Source of the DNA: Amoebidium appalachense
Lineage: Eukaryota; Ichthyosporea
Direction: 5' to 3'
Length of the DNA stretch: 64,000 bases
Assembly: GCA_963693365.1 (NCBI GenBank)
Contig: CAVNZM010000003.1
Span: 11,470,001-11,534,000 of the forward strand
The translations under genes and the position numbers were made by a program. The notes below the pieces were generated by a model that was given only the letters and a program-made list of their open reading frames with translations, had not been told where the DNA came from and did not search any database. Below, in pieces: positions 49,845-64,000 of this stretch (its first letter is position 1; each line of letters starts with the position of its first letter).

Positions 49845-51285
49845 AGCAGACTACGGTCATCAATATTCTCATCGAACAAAATGTCATCGTGCGTGTCTTC
49901 GTTTGTTTGTATAACATTTTGTTTTCTTTCCTTTTCTTTTTCATCCCACGAAAAAGTAAGCGAGGAATAAAGGTAGCCGCTAGGCTGACGAGATAGGTGC
50001 AATGTGTTTAAAATTTGACCTCGGTGGCGATGAGCTCGCTGGAAGCAAAAAGGTAGCTTTCAAGGAATCCCACATGGACGGACCAAAGCGAAAAAGGCAA
50101 CTACTTGTACTCCACGGGGTAGATGGGGAGGGGCCCGGTGTGTTTGAAGGTGCGGACCTCGGAATGCTTGCATCTGAATTCGTAGCTGGGCCATGCCGAT
50201 GCGTTGGGGTTGTGTTGCAGCCTTCGTTTGTCTTGGCAGTGCTGTGGGTTTGTGCTGGCAGCAGGGTGCTGGGTGTGGGCCTGGCTGCTGCTGCTTGAGC
50301 CAGCAAGAGGGAGGGGTTGGGGGTGCTTCTGGATGGTCTGTTTGTTGCTTGGGGGGTAGTGGGCTCCGTGGAGACGTCGGGCCCTTGCCCGTCGGTGCTG
50401 TGGGGCCGGGGAGCTGTGCTCTCTGCTTGGTCGACCTCCTCGCCTGCTCTGCGAGAAATGGGCAGAAAGAAGTAAGGCCGACAGCTTGATATCATTGACT
50501 GGGTGATACCAAGAAATGAAAGGGGACAAAAAAACTTGACATGATAGGCATGACTGTGTAAATAGGGCGCTTCTCCGGTTTCAAAGCCGGGGGGGGGGGG
50601 GGGGGGGGGGAAGGGGGGGCGGGGGAAAGGTGTTAAGTATTCCTAGGCGCAACTTTTAACAGTTAGTCTAAGAAGCCCCAAGCTACAACTAACCATGAAG
50701 CGTGTATGAAACAACAAATCATTAAAAAATCCACATCCTATGACATGAGCAAACATCAGAACACGGGAGGGGAGGGGAGGAGAGGGGAGGAGAGGGGGGG
50801 GGGGGGGGGGGGGGAGAGGGGGAGGGGGAGGGGGGGGGGAGGGGAAGGGGGGAGGAGGAGGAGGAGGAGGAGGAGGATTGGGGGAGGGGGGAGGGGGGGG
50901 GAGGGGGAGAGAGGAATCCCCACGGGGCGGGAGGGGGGGAAGGGGGGAGGGGGGACGTATAGGGGTTGAGGGCCGCTTGGACTCACCGTTCAAATTGGAT
51001 AGCACCACACTTTTTCGTGCATACGCTGTCATAGCTTCTCTTTGTGTAATAGAAAGGGACTTTATGACCTCAATAATAATAATTCGCTCTTGTGCATGCT
51101 CGCCTGAAGTGGTGTTCAGTGTCTCGATGCATTTGTCAATTTGCTTCTGGCCACCCGAAAGCAACGAGAATAGTTCACCAATTTCCTCCTCAAGCTTATG
51201 AATTTTGCTTGTACGGAAGCTTGCTCCGAGGAATGAGCAGACTCTATTTCCCCCATTTTCCTCTATCGTAAACTTAAAAAGTTGC
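49845..51285 (-). pseudogene. Family copy C, probably a decayed paralogue
   Basis: Exon 1 (about 51215-50987) reads LEEEIGELFSLLSGGQKQ... with a good GTGAGT donor but no ATG in that frame. The upstream MGEIESAHSSEQASV start is in a different frame. Exon 2 begins near 50455 (RRSTKQRAQLPGP). The region matching the hydrophobic segment is broken by a stop just after YPVEYK. The C-terminal motif survives as DENIDDRSLL followed by a stop near 49850. G-rich tracts fill the intron. Confidence 0.5.
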
Positions 51286-51978
51286 TTGCTGTTATGCTAT
51301 GAGCCAACATGTCAGGAAAAGGTCGGATTCTGAAGTTCGAAATGGTTGGAGGACAAAATCTTTGAAAGATTTTGCGGTCGCGGGTCTGCAGGTCTATGGG
51401 CCAGCGACAGTCTATGGCTTGAGATTCCAAGAAAATACTGAAGGTGTACCCTTAAAAACTTCTGACTGCAACTATGTTTCGAACTTGAACGGTAGTTCCG
51501 CCACACAGCCCTCTTGCTTCAGCCTGTGCACGTTCTGTGCTGAGGATGGCGTGGTGGTCCGGGAAGCGTCATCTTACTTGTTCCGAGTCAAATATTTGAT
51601 ATTCATAGTTTGGAGTGCTTTTACCCCCTTCAACCAATTATGTTGCTGTGAATCTCGTGCAAGCACATTCCAATGCATATGGTTCCAGGGGGACTTGACC
51701 ACGAACTTCGTTTGCATCACAACATTCACAAGCACCCGGCCGGACGTAGGTAGGCGTAGGTAGGGTGTGTGTGTGTGTGTGTGTGTGGACCCCAGGGGGG
51801 AGGGGGGGCTAAATCAACAGGGAGGGTAATCCCTACTCGGATTCTGAAAGAGTGGCTGCAAGATTTTATTTTTCCGTCGTGCGACGACACACGGTAGGGT
51901 TTTGGCCTTTCAGGCAAACCGTAATGCTCTCGTCCAAAAAAGGCACACACAATAACAACAGCAACCTTTCACTGGCGC

Positions 51979-52085
51979 AAACCATATTTTTTATATAACA
52001 AACAAAAAGGTAGGAATAAACCCATATTTTTTATAAAACAAACAAAAAAGCAGGAATATAACCAAACAAAAAAGTAGGAATATCA
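51979..52085. repeat. A/T-rich short tandem repeat
   Basis: Three imperfect units containing AACAAACAAAAA then GGTAGGAATA. The stretch 51760-52470 has no gene. Confidence 0.6.
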
Positions 52086-52470
52086 TTGGGCACTGCATAA
52101 GATATCCCGAACCTTAGGGACATGCCACAATTGACTAAATATCAACAGCGCAAAGGAAATATGTATGTAATTTCAAGAGCCAAATCCACACCACATCATT
52201 TAAAAAATCGCATTTGACTTCTATGCAAAGAGTCATAACATATTTGTTCAAAAAAAAAAAAAAAAAAAAAAACCACCCACCCACCAGCCCGCCCACCCAT
52301 GCAATACCACATCGCCTTACTAACAACCCATATGCAACTGCTTTCACGTTGCACCTCAACCCAGCGCAACCCTCACGATCGATTCCCGTTCCTTTGCCCA
52401 ACAACCACTCAAATCACCACACAAACAACGTCACTCTTAGGCAACAACACAAGCACATGTCGCCAAGTGC

Positions 52471-52775
52471 TTAGGGTGGGGTAGGTGAGCGCGGGGGGGA
52501 GCGTCTGGGAGGGGAACGTGAGGGGGAACGTCTCGAGGCAGGGGGTGGGCTGCGGCTACGGTTGCGGGGTGGGCTGCGGCTGCGAGAGCGGCCACCACGG
52601 CGGGCAGGTGAGCGGGAGCGGGACCGGCCTAATATGGATATGTGGGGTTAGTGGGAGCGCATAATGTACAACAGGTGATCGTGTTCATTGGATGTAGCAA
52701 CGTGCATTTGCCGCATAACGTATACGAGCTGTTTTTCTTTTTTTTTTGTTCTTTTTCTTTTCTTTCCCTACTTTT

Positions 52776-52834
<59 letters not shown>

Positions 52835-53468
52835 CGTGTGTGCATGGGTGGGTGGGTGGGTGGTGGTGGTGGTGTGGGGAGGGAAGGGGGATTGACGTGC
52901 CTGTGTGTGTGAGCGTGTCTGTACGTGTGTGTGCGTGTTTGGGGGGGGGGGGGGGGGGGGGGAGGGGTGGGGGGGGGGTTACAGTACAGAGTGCAACAAT
53001 CCCGTGGTAATGCCGTCGCACAGCGCAAAAAGGAGGACGATCCGCTTTCAAAGGAACAGCACCGATAATGGTGAAAAGTTTCATATTGCCGAACCCTACA
53101 AATGCCCACATGAAAAAAAAACGGGTGTACATTTACATACCACGGGGGGAGGGGCTTCTACGGCGGCGGTATGGGGATGGGCTGCGGCGACTGCAGAACA
53201 AAAAAAAGTTAATGTCAGCGCTTTGCCTACCACCCCACACCCCACACCAACGTCACAAACGGCCGTACTCCTACCTGCTCAATCTCCCCCCCCCCCCCCC
53301 CCCCCCCCCGGGCTCCAAAAACAAGCACACACCAAACTCCACACAAACACAAAACCTCCTCCTCCCCCCCCCCCCCCCCCCCCAAAAAAAAAAGTCCACA
53401 CAAACACGAGACTTTTTATACGCTTCTGCTTCATAGTTTTTGCTTTCTCCCTTAACAACTATCTTCTT

Positions 53469-53511
<43 letters not shown>

Positions 53512-53827
53512 GCGGGGGGTGGGGGTGGGGGTGGGGGGGGGGTGGGGAGACCTGTACACAGAACAAAGCACGAAGATACAAGAAGGAAAACACCAATAAC
53601 TCTTCTGGTGTATACAGTTGTGTGTTTGTTGGTGATGGTGATGGCGGTGGCTTTGGGAGAGGGGGGGGGGAGGGGGGGTTGAATATGTAACACGGTACGA
53701 ATACACACACACGATGAAAGGCATGGTGCACGACACATGCAAGGCAAACATTCAAGTATGCAACATCAGCAATGCGCACAGTATGCGTCATAAGCAGAGC
53801 CCATCCTCAGAGAGGGCCCAAGTCACC

Positions 53828-53860
<33 letters not shown>

Positions 53861-54245
53861 AGCGTGTTACAGAGTACGAAGTACATAATCACAACGGGCA
53901 AACCATGGGGGGGAAGTGACCGCACAAAACAAAGTACAAACAAGTACAAACACACAAAACGGTAAACACAGGTGCAACACAAAATGACAAGCAAAAACGT
54001 CAACAAACAAAATTTAAGCATGTGGGCGTGTGCACGTGGTAGAGGTCTATGGTATTTGCGATTTTTTTTTTGGGGGGGTGGGGGGAGGGGGTGGGGGGGA
54101 TTGAATGTGTCAAAGTACGAAGGACACATGAACAACGGATAACACGATGCAGATGCAAACCATACATAAAGAGAATGCATAATGGGGAGGGGGAGAATGT
54201 GGTATAGAGCATGAAGTGGGCCGGGCCGCCAGGGAGGGCGCTGGG

Positions 54246-54276
<31 letters not shown>

Positions 54277-54576
54277 TTGAATGCGGAACACGGTACGAAG
54301 TACGCATACACGATGAGAAGCATGGTGCAGGACACATGCAAAGGCAAACATTCAAGTATGCAACATCATCCATGCGCACAGTATGCGTCATAAGCAAAGC
54401 CCATCCTCAGGGAGGGCCCAGGTCATCAATTGCGTCTGAGTTTCGACTCCTTAGTCCGCGCATATACGACTCTCCAACTCAAACAGCAGCATCAATTGAA
54501 CTTGGGAGGGTCAACCCGTCTTGATCAAAGACGAGCAGGGTTGTTTATGCAAGCAAGGAAGCAAAACGGTGAAGAT

Positions 54577-54607
<31 letters not shown>

Positions 54608-56095
54608 GGGGGGGGAGAGCAAGAAAAAGTGCGAAAGGGGGAGACTCACCCCCCTCTGCCATAGCCACCACTGGGAGCGTTCAGACATTCACGTGCTATG
54701 TGTCCGGGCTTGCCGCACCTAAAGCACTCCCCAGAGTCTGCACGGCGGCTTGGCCCACGTGCAAACTGCACAACCATACGGCTCTGACCAATGGATCGCC
54801 CATCCTCATTGCGGAGTGCGTCCTAAAAGGGGGGAGGGGGAAGGGGGGTTAGGAATTGTTGCGGAGTGCAAAGGACACAGAGTATACATCACAAGCAGGA
54901 GGGAAGGGAGGGGGGGGGTAGCTAAATCTAAAATTACATTATAAAAAGAAAGGAAAGGACCATACCTTAAGAAAGAAACAGAAGCCACTGCAGCACGGTA
55001 CAACCGGGGCAGTGCAACGGGCTATCACATATACCAAAACCACCACCACCAACACTTGATAACAAAACCATTCACAAAAAACGGGTCCTGTGTGTGTGTG
55101 TGCAGGCAAGGGGAAGTTACCTCAGCATCTCTCTTGTCTTCGAAGTCAACGAACCCGAAGCCTGGACAGGGGAGAGTCGTATCAGAAGCGCGAAAAAGGA
55201 GGTAAGCACAGCAACACGGAACACACCAGCCCCATCCTTCCAGCCGATTTTAAACACCCGGTTTCGAGCCACCTTCGAGACCCTCGCTCCCAACACCATC
55301 CTACAGGTATTCCTTTGGGTCAAGAGTTCCCGGGGTCTTCTTTCCCCTTTAGCCAGGAAGATCATGCGACCCAAACCTTACCACGTGACCAGCATGTTGT
55401 CTGTAGTCTCTCCGACGAGGCCAGGCAAAAAACATGGTTAGAGGGATGGTAGGGTGGCCCGGAACAGGAACGGCACAGGGGCGAACTGGCACAGCAGGCA
55501 GGCAGGGGCAAAGGGGCAACAAGAGGGCTGGCAAGGCTAGGAGGTAGAGGAAGGGGGCTAAACGGGTCGGGTCGTAGGCACGGTATCGGTCTCAGGCTAC
55601 ACTAGCGGGGGGAAAAGGGCCATGTGGAGCGGCACTGGTAACTAGGCTAGGTTGCTTGCACCTGTTATGGGTGCGGTATGAATAGGGGCTCGCTGCTTAG
55701 GCTAGCAAAACCTGTTCTAACACAAAAACAAATCACAAAACAAACAAGTAATAAAGAAAGAAGAAACGAAAGAAGAAAGAAGAAGGGGGACAAGGGCAAA
55801 AAAAGGTTCTTAGAACACAAGACACGTGCGCTGCCAACATCGAACCCAAGCTCTTTTAAAGCCAATAGCTACAACTTTTCAGCAGTACTAGCTGACAACA
55901 CATATCAAAACGGGCACACACACACTATAGCTCCTGCTTAACCCTTTTCATCTTGCATAAACTCGTGTTATACCTCCACACTTTCCTACCTCCGCTCTTG
56001 AGCTCGCAGCGGCTCATCCTTCCGTAGCGGCCAAAGACATCCTCAAGGTCGCGCTGGCGCACCTCGGGGCCCAGCCTGCCAATAAAAAGCGACAT
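52471..56095 (-). CDS. RSZ-type SR splicing factor (RRM, CCHC zinc knuckle, RS domain)
   Basis: Five GT-AG exons in consistent phase: 56095-55990, 55161-55121, 54822-54650, 53190-53141 and 52628-52471. Together they make 528 nt, or 175 aa. Residues 1-75 or so are an RNA-recognition motif: MSLFIGRLG gives RNP2 and GFGFVDFED gives RNP1. CFRCGKPGHIAREC (about residues 82-95) is a CX2CX4HX4C zinc knuckle. The C-terminus is an RS domain (RRSPSPYRRRRSPSPR, then many RSRSP repeats). This order is that of plant RSZ21/22 and animal SRSF7, nuclear proteins that bind exonic enhancers and recruit the spliceosome. Length is close to that of plant RSZ proteins. Introns carry poly-G, (GT)n and several copies of the poly-C-tailed repeat, including a full copy in intron 3 (in transcript order, between exons 3 and 4). 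Confidence 0.93.
53680..53830 (-). repeat. SINE-like repeat, 3' half
   Basis: Reverse complement of the 3' half, from poly-G/TTGAATATG to GAGCCCATCCTCAG. A partial second copy follows at 53866-53945. Lies in an intron of the SR-protein gene. Confidence 0.6.
54107..54186 (-). repeat. SINE-like repeat, short 3' fragment
   Basis: Starts after a G-rich tract with TTGAATGTGTCAAAGTACG and ends at AGAGAATGCATAAT. 5'-truncated. Confidence 0.55.
54285..54550 (-). repeat. SINE-like repeat, full-length diverged copy
   Basis: Includes the 5' half seen at 8630 and 60900, with the same stems but different paired bases: outer stem TCAATTG/CAATTGA instead of ACAGTA/TACTGT. Preceded by poly-G. Confidence 0.65.
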
Positions 56096-56663
56096 GTTTC
56101 GATGTGCAAGTTTGACAAGCAATCTCTTTTGGCAAATTTGACAAATTTGACAAGCAATCTCTTTTGGCCAGACAAACGAAAAATAGCAACGGAACGAAAG
56201 GGGTTGAGGGAAAAACGAAAGCCCATGCAAACAGGTGGCGACCCGAATTGTGGTTGTATTGGCCCTCTCTGGTTGACCAAAAATCATGTAATTTTGCTGA
56301 ATAATGAGATGCTATATTTAAGGAAATCCGGTGAAATCTTAATTTAGAGTGCTAGTTGATTCGCTGTCGTCAGCATCAGCGATCGAGCCAGTTCGGATCC
56401 GGCCCGCATCTCACTTGCAAGCTTGTGGGTTTGCATGCCCAGAAGCAAAAACTATCATAATAAAGCGAACAATTACATATATGGAAAGTGTATAGGAACA
56501 AAACGTTTGAAGTGACCAATTCAGAGAATGCTTTGTACAGCAGGTACCAGAAGGGGTCCGTGATTTCATCTCCTTAGATCTTCACGATTGCTAGTGCGAT
56601 CTGGATGTTTGGCAGTGTGACAGACACCAAAGGTATCATGGATGGCGACTAGTCGAGATTATC

Positions 56664-57173
56664 ATGTTCATACCTAACGTTAATCCGGTGCGTTTAATCT
56701 GTTTGCTACTTTGTCTCGCAGCATTTACTCAATCCTCAACCCTACCGGAAGAGTTTTGCCAGGCTGATTCTTGTGCATCTACATCGAAATCACTGGCCTG
56801 GACACTCATAAAACATGACAATCTTGAAGAATCAAGCAGTTTAGGGCAGGGGAGCACATGTACTGAAATCGGGGAAAGCGTTATAAAGGAAGTGCGCACC
56901 TTTTTATTAACCTCAACCATTCGAATCGTCATCACCAGTGAAAGCATGAGGGATGGGCAATGGGATCCACCCGAACATGTGCATGTGACGTGGACGGAGA
57001 GTGCACCCGACCGGGTTTCTGTGCTGCTCAACATCCATCTAGCAAGAGGTGAAAAAGGTGTTGCTACCATCAGTGGGCCACATGCTGGGAGCACAGGGGA
57101 GTATAAATGGGGAAGTTATGTATTTAGGCAGCTGGAGCTAACACAGGTACTCCTCATGTTCAGAACCTTGTAG
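56664..57173 (+). CDS. Possible small secreted protein (169 aa), unrecognised
   Basis: Single open frame with a plausible signal peptide (MFIPNVNPVRLICLLLCLAA, cleavage near TQSS). Four cysteines fall in the mature part (FCQAD, SCAST, STCTE). The rest is mixed alpha/beta in composition (IRIVITSESM, VSVLLNIHLARG). It is divergent from the SR-protein gene, 570 bp away, and the codons are not low-complexity, unlike most spurious frames here. No family recognised; a 3' exon cannot be excluded. Confidence 0.4.
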   Translation: MFIPNVNPVRLICLLLCLAAFTQSSTLPEEFCQADSCASTSKSLAWTLIKHDNLEESSSLGQGSTCTEIGESVIKEVRTFLLTSTIRIVITSESMRDGQWDPPEHVHVTWTESAPDRVSVLLNIHLARGEKGVATISGPHAGSTGEYKWGSYVFRQLELTQVLLMFRTL

Positions 57174-57179
57174 ATCTTC

Positions 57180-57449
57180 GCTGTGTGTGTGATATCATCC
57201 CTGATAGATTCCCGATTCACAGTAGTTCCCTGCGTGCGTTTTTGCCCCAAAACCTAAAGCACCCACCACCCCCTTTCCCCTTGTTCTAGCCTCCTCCACC
57301 CCTTGAGATCTTGACCACTCTTTCTCCCTCTCCGAGTTCCGGGTTCCCAATCTCCACGTGCTCCCCCCCCTCCTTCCCCCCCACTCCTTTCCCTTTTTCA
57401 ACAGTCCCTTCCCTCCCCGCTTTTCCCCCGACACACACACACGCGCGTT

Positions 57450-57488
<39 letters not shown>

Positions 57489-57493
57489 CTCAC

Positions 57494-57538
<45 letters not shown>

Positions 57539-58500
57539 TTCTCTCCCCCCCCTCCCCCCCCCCCCCCACTCCCTCACACATTCACACACTCTCTCTCTCC
57601 TTTAATTACCTCCTCCCCCTCTCTCTCTGTGTGTGTGTTTTTGTGTGTGTGCCTGTGTGTGTGTGCATTTGTGTCTTCTATTTCTCTCTCCCCCCCTCTC
57701 CCTCTCTCCCTCCCTCCCCCCCCCCCCCCCCCTCTCTCGCTCTCTCTCTCTCTTGCGCGCACGCACACACACACACTGGCCCCCCCCTCCCCCCTTCCCC
57801 CCCTCTCTCCCGCCCGGAGGACGGGCTTTACGTGCATCACATATTCTTTGTGTGCGCTCTGCAAAAATTTCCTTTGGTCCATCATGTGCACGTGTTCACG
57901 TGTGTGTGCGCATCGTACATACACTGTAATTATGTGTCCTCCCCCCTCCCCTTCACACCCACACACACGCCTCTCCCCTCCCGGAGGCCCCTCTCCCCGT
58001 TTTCAAAACCGTAACACAATTCCTGATCCCCCCTTTTTCTTTTGCAAGACAAGCTGAGTATAAACCCAACTCTTCTGGCGAATTTGTGTGTCTTTAACCT
58101 GTGCTCTGAAACACATCAGGCAACAAGCTGTATGATTGATTAAATTTTATTCGCCGATGTATCTACCAACTATTATCTAATATTTATACACAAATTAATA
58201 TTAACCTCTACACAACACTCCATGAAATGCAAAAAGTAAATTATGGACTTTCGGACACACCCACTTCAATGATACCTGAGTATATGGCAGCGCACTGAAG
58301 ATTTGAGGCTCTCCGGATGTATTGGATGATTTTACACAACACATGCACAAGCCAATACCTAAACAGAAACATAAGGGATGCGAATTTTCTTGACTTTAAC
58401 GTTAATATTCGTCAACTCTAGCAATTGCACTTTACAATAGGCATATAATGGACCACAAGCAAGCAAAGAAAACCCACTCACACACACACAACCTGATAAA
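57180..58500. other. Repeat-rich spacer
   Basis: CT and poly-C tracts (57450-57820), a possible diverged SINE-like piece near 57815-57930, then AT-rich sequence. No gene seen. Confidence 0.5.
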
Positions 58501-58508
58501 CACAAGTA

Positions 58509-59111
58509 ATGCTCACCACACACTCCACTTCAGTACAAAACAAACCGCTAACAAATAGACAAACAAAAATCCCCACCTTAAACCTCCACCTTTCTCTAAA
58601 CTCAAAAATCACCCCCCGTACACAGGTAGGAGAACTCTTCCTTCACCGTCACGACCTGGGCCCGCTCGCCAACACCCTTCGCCACCACTTCACCGAGCAA
58701 ACCCTCTCCTTCGAATGCTACCAAATAACCACACACACCCTCCTCTCCCTCCTTTCCTCCCCCGTCGCTGTCCCAGCGTTCGTTCTTGAATCCACATGCC
58801 TCACTGCTCCAAATTTAGGCGTGGACTTGGTCTCTTTACAACTCTTTCCCATCTCTTCCGGGTGTCTTTCCGTATTGAGAGACCCCGAAGGGAAAAACGA
58901 ATCGGAAATGGATGGGAAAAGGCGGGAGGAGAAGGTGGGGTTCGCAAGGTTCGTGGGCAGGTTGGGGTATGAAGAGGTTGAGTGGGTGGCGAAATCGTGC
59001 CGAGAGGGAATGTTTACGGCGTCGCTGGCGCGGAAGTGGGGGATGGGTTCAACGGCAAAGTTTATGGAGTTGGTCGGGGAGGTGGAAAGGAGAGCCAGGG
59101 CCGTTGGGTAG
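58509..59111 (+). CDS. Unidentified ORF (up to 200 aa)
   Basis: The coherent part runs from about 58626 to the stop at 59111 (VGELFLHRHDLGPLANTL... to VEWVAKSCREG and MELVGEVERRARAVG). A possible 3' splice site (GTACACAG) precedes it, so this may be the last exon of a gene whose earlier exons I could not find. Upstream codons to 58509 are less convincing. No known motif. Confidence 0.35.
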   Translation: MLTTHSTSVQNKPLTNRQTKIPTLNLHLSLNSKITPRTQVGELFLHRHDLGPLANTLRHHFTEQTLSFECYQITTHTLLSLLSSPVAVPAFVLESTCLTAPNLGVDLVSLQLFPISSGCLSVLRDPEGKNESEMDGKRREEKVGFARFVGRLGYEEVEWVAKSCREGMFTASLARKWGMGSTAKFMELVGEVERRARAVG

Positions 59112-59178
59112 TTGTGTGTGGACCTGTGTGGTGGGTGGGTTGGTGCAGAGTTTGGAAGGTGGAGTGTTGGCGATTGTT

Positions 59179-59211
<33 letters not shown>

Positions 59212-59928
59212 TGTTGGCTTTCTCCTCTTTTCTCTCTCTCCTTCTGTGTTTACTTTTAAATGTATCTCTTTGCTACTCTGCCATATAAACTTTTCCACAT
59301 TAACGCGCATGCCCCTTCTCTGTCTTCCACCATCACACACACACTCAATCCGACCAAACAACCGAGCCCCCTCCCCTTTACCACATCAAAACACGAGAAC
59401 ACATGCCTTCTAAGTGGTAAACGATGTGCCCATGGTTTTATTCAGAACATCCAGAACATGAATGTGCCGCGCCATTATTGACAACTTGCACTTTGCACAT
59501 GCACGAATGAACAATTTTATCTGTGAATGTAATGTATGTGGGGTTTTCAGGTGCAAGACGGTATTCAAACTGAAATCGGTGAGAAAACGTGTGCACCTGG
59601 CCCATCCGAAAACCAAATATTTGCTTGAACTATGAATGACCGTCTCATGGCTTTCCCGTGCTATACAACGAAAAACAACTCCCCGTAAGGGCGTTTGCCC
59701 TTTACCCAAAAATAAACAACAAGAGTGATATCAGGGCGCTTTTTAATTGGTGCGTGGGATGTGTGTGTGTGTGTGTGCGCGCGCGCGCGTGCATGCGTAC
59801 TTGCGTGTGTACATCCGTGTGTGCGTTCTTGTCCGTGTGCCTGTAGGTGTGGATGAGTGGTTGCATGTTTTCTAAGGCACGCAAACAGCAAAAACAAAAC
59901 ACACATCACATAAGAGATTGTACCTGCA
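59112..59928. other. Spacer without a gene
   Basis: T-rich, then ordinary sequence and a short GT tract (59760-59780). No supported feature. Confidence 0.5.
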
Positions 59929-63542
<3,614 letters not shown>

Positions 63543-64000
63543 TTTACCCTTTGCGCCACTGCGGAACACACAGATAGCAGTGAGTGCATGCAACACCATG
63601 TGGTAATCCCCCTTCCCCCCCCCCCCCCCCCCCCCCCCGACCCACCCACCCACCCACCCACCCCACTCCTCCTCCTCCTCCCCCCTCGCTCTCTCAGGCT
63701 CTGTTTCTCACTTCCTCACACTTCCCTCCGAAGTTTATCTCCCCAAAAGTCCCCCCCCCCCCCCCCCCCCCCTCCCCTCCTTCCCCATCCCTCTCAACCC
63801 ACATACAATAAGCGATTTTCCCACTAAACATGCTCTCAGTCCCCCTTCCCATTCTTGCAAGTGTCCCCGACATGTCAGAATTCTCATTTCCAACACACCC
63901 AACCCTTCACCATAAAATTCAAAATTCCATTGCGGTGTAACCCCAATGCCTTCCCCGTGACGGCCAGAATTCCATCAATAAGTAACCACCCGCCTCTCCT
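63543..64000. other. Upstream of the DUF167 gene
   Basis: Poly-C, CCCA repeats and ordinary sequence; no clear TATA box and no gene to the window end. Confidence 0.5.

Overview
This is a window of eukaryotic nuclear DNA. Three genes can be assembled from GT-AG exons whose reading phases agree at every junction. Several other genes are intronless and encode secreted proteins. The DNA between exons is packed with homopolymer tracts (poly-C/poly-G, often C-run followed by A-run) and (GT/CA)n or (CT/GA)n microsatellites, some over 200 bp. I cannot name the species. Long introns, an RSZ-type SR splicing factor, a C15orf40-like DUF167 gene and a bacterial-looking choloylglycine/penicillin-V acylase relative suggest a repeat-rich protist, perhaps an opisthokont-related unicell or an alga. 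That is only a guess.

Layout. 1-21966 (+): the 3' part of a multi-exon NRPS-like gene, giving the last adenylation motif (A10), a carrier domain, a complete thioesterase and an unusual C-terminal extension of about 270 residues. The 21 exons add up to 664 residues in one consistent frame. An intronless FkbM-family methyltransferase (4493-5629) sits inside one intron of this gene on the same strand. Other introns hold a MITE-like element with terminal inverted repeats (11676-12255), copies of a SINE-like repeat ending in poly-C, and a minus-strand ORF remnant (18661-19230). 21967-29100 is mostly repeats (minisatellite, a block of about 1.9 kb that is largely CT-rich, a foldback element) plus a minus-strand secreted beta-trefoil protein. 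29145-30476 (-) is a secreted Ntn-hydrolase of the choloylglycine hydrolase family. 31.3-42.9 kb is a segmental duplication carrying three intact copies and one truncated copy of a secreted protein of about 207 aa, in alternating orientation. 43.1-51.7 kb holds three tandem copies (-) of a poorly preserved coiled-coil/Pro-rich gene. 52471-56095 (-) is a five-exon RSZ-type SR protein. 56664-57173 (+) is a possible small secreted protein, and 58509-59111 (+) an unidentified ORF. 59929-63542 (-) is a four-exon DUF167 (UPF0235) gene.

No pathway links the genes firmly. The NRPS-like gene and the nested methyltransferase could act together in making or tailoring a small molecule, but only their positions suggest it. 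The trefoil protein, the acylase relative and the 207-aa family are all predicted to be secreted. They share the same kind of promoter (a strong TATATAAA box 175-300 bp upstream of the ATG), so they may be co-regulated extracellular proteins.
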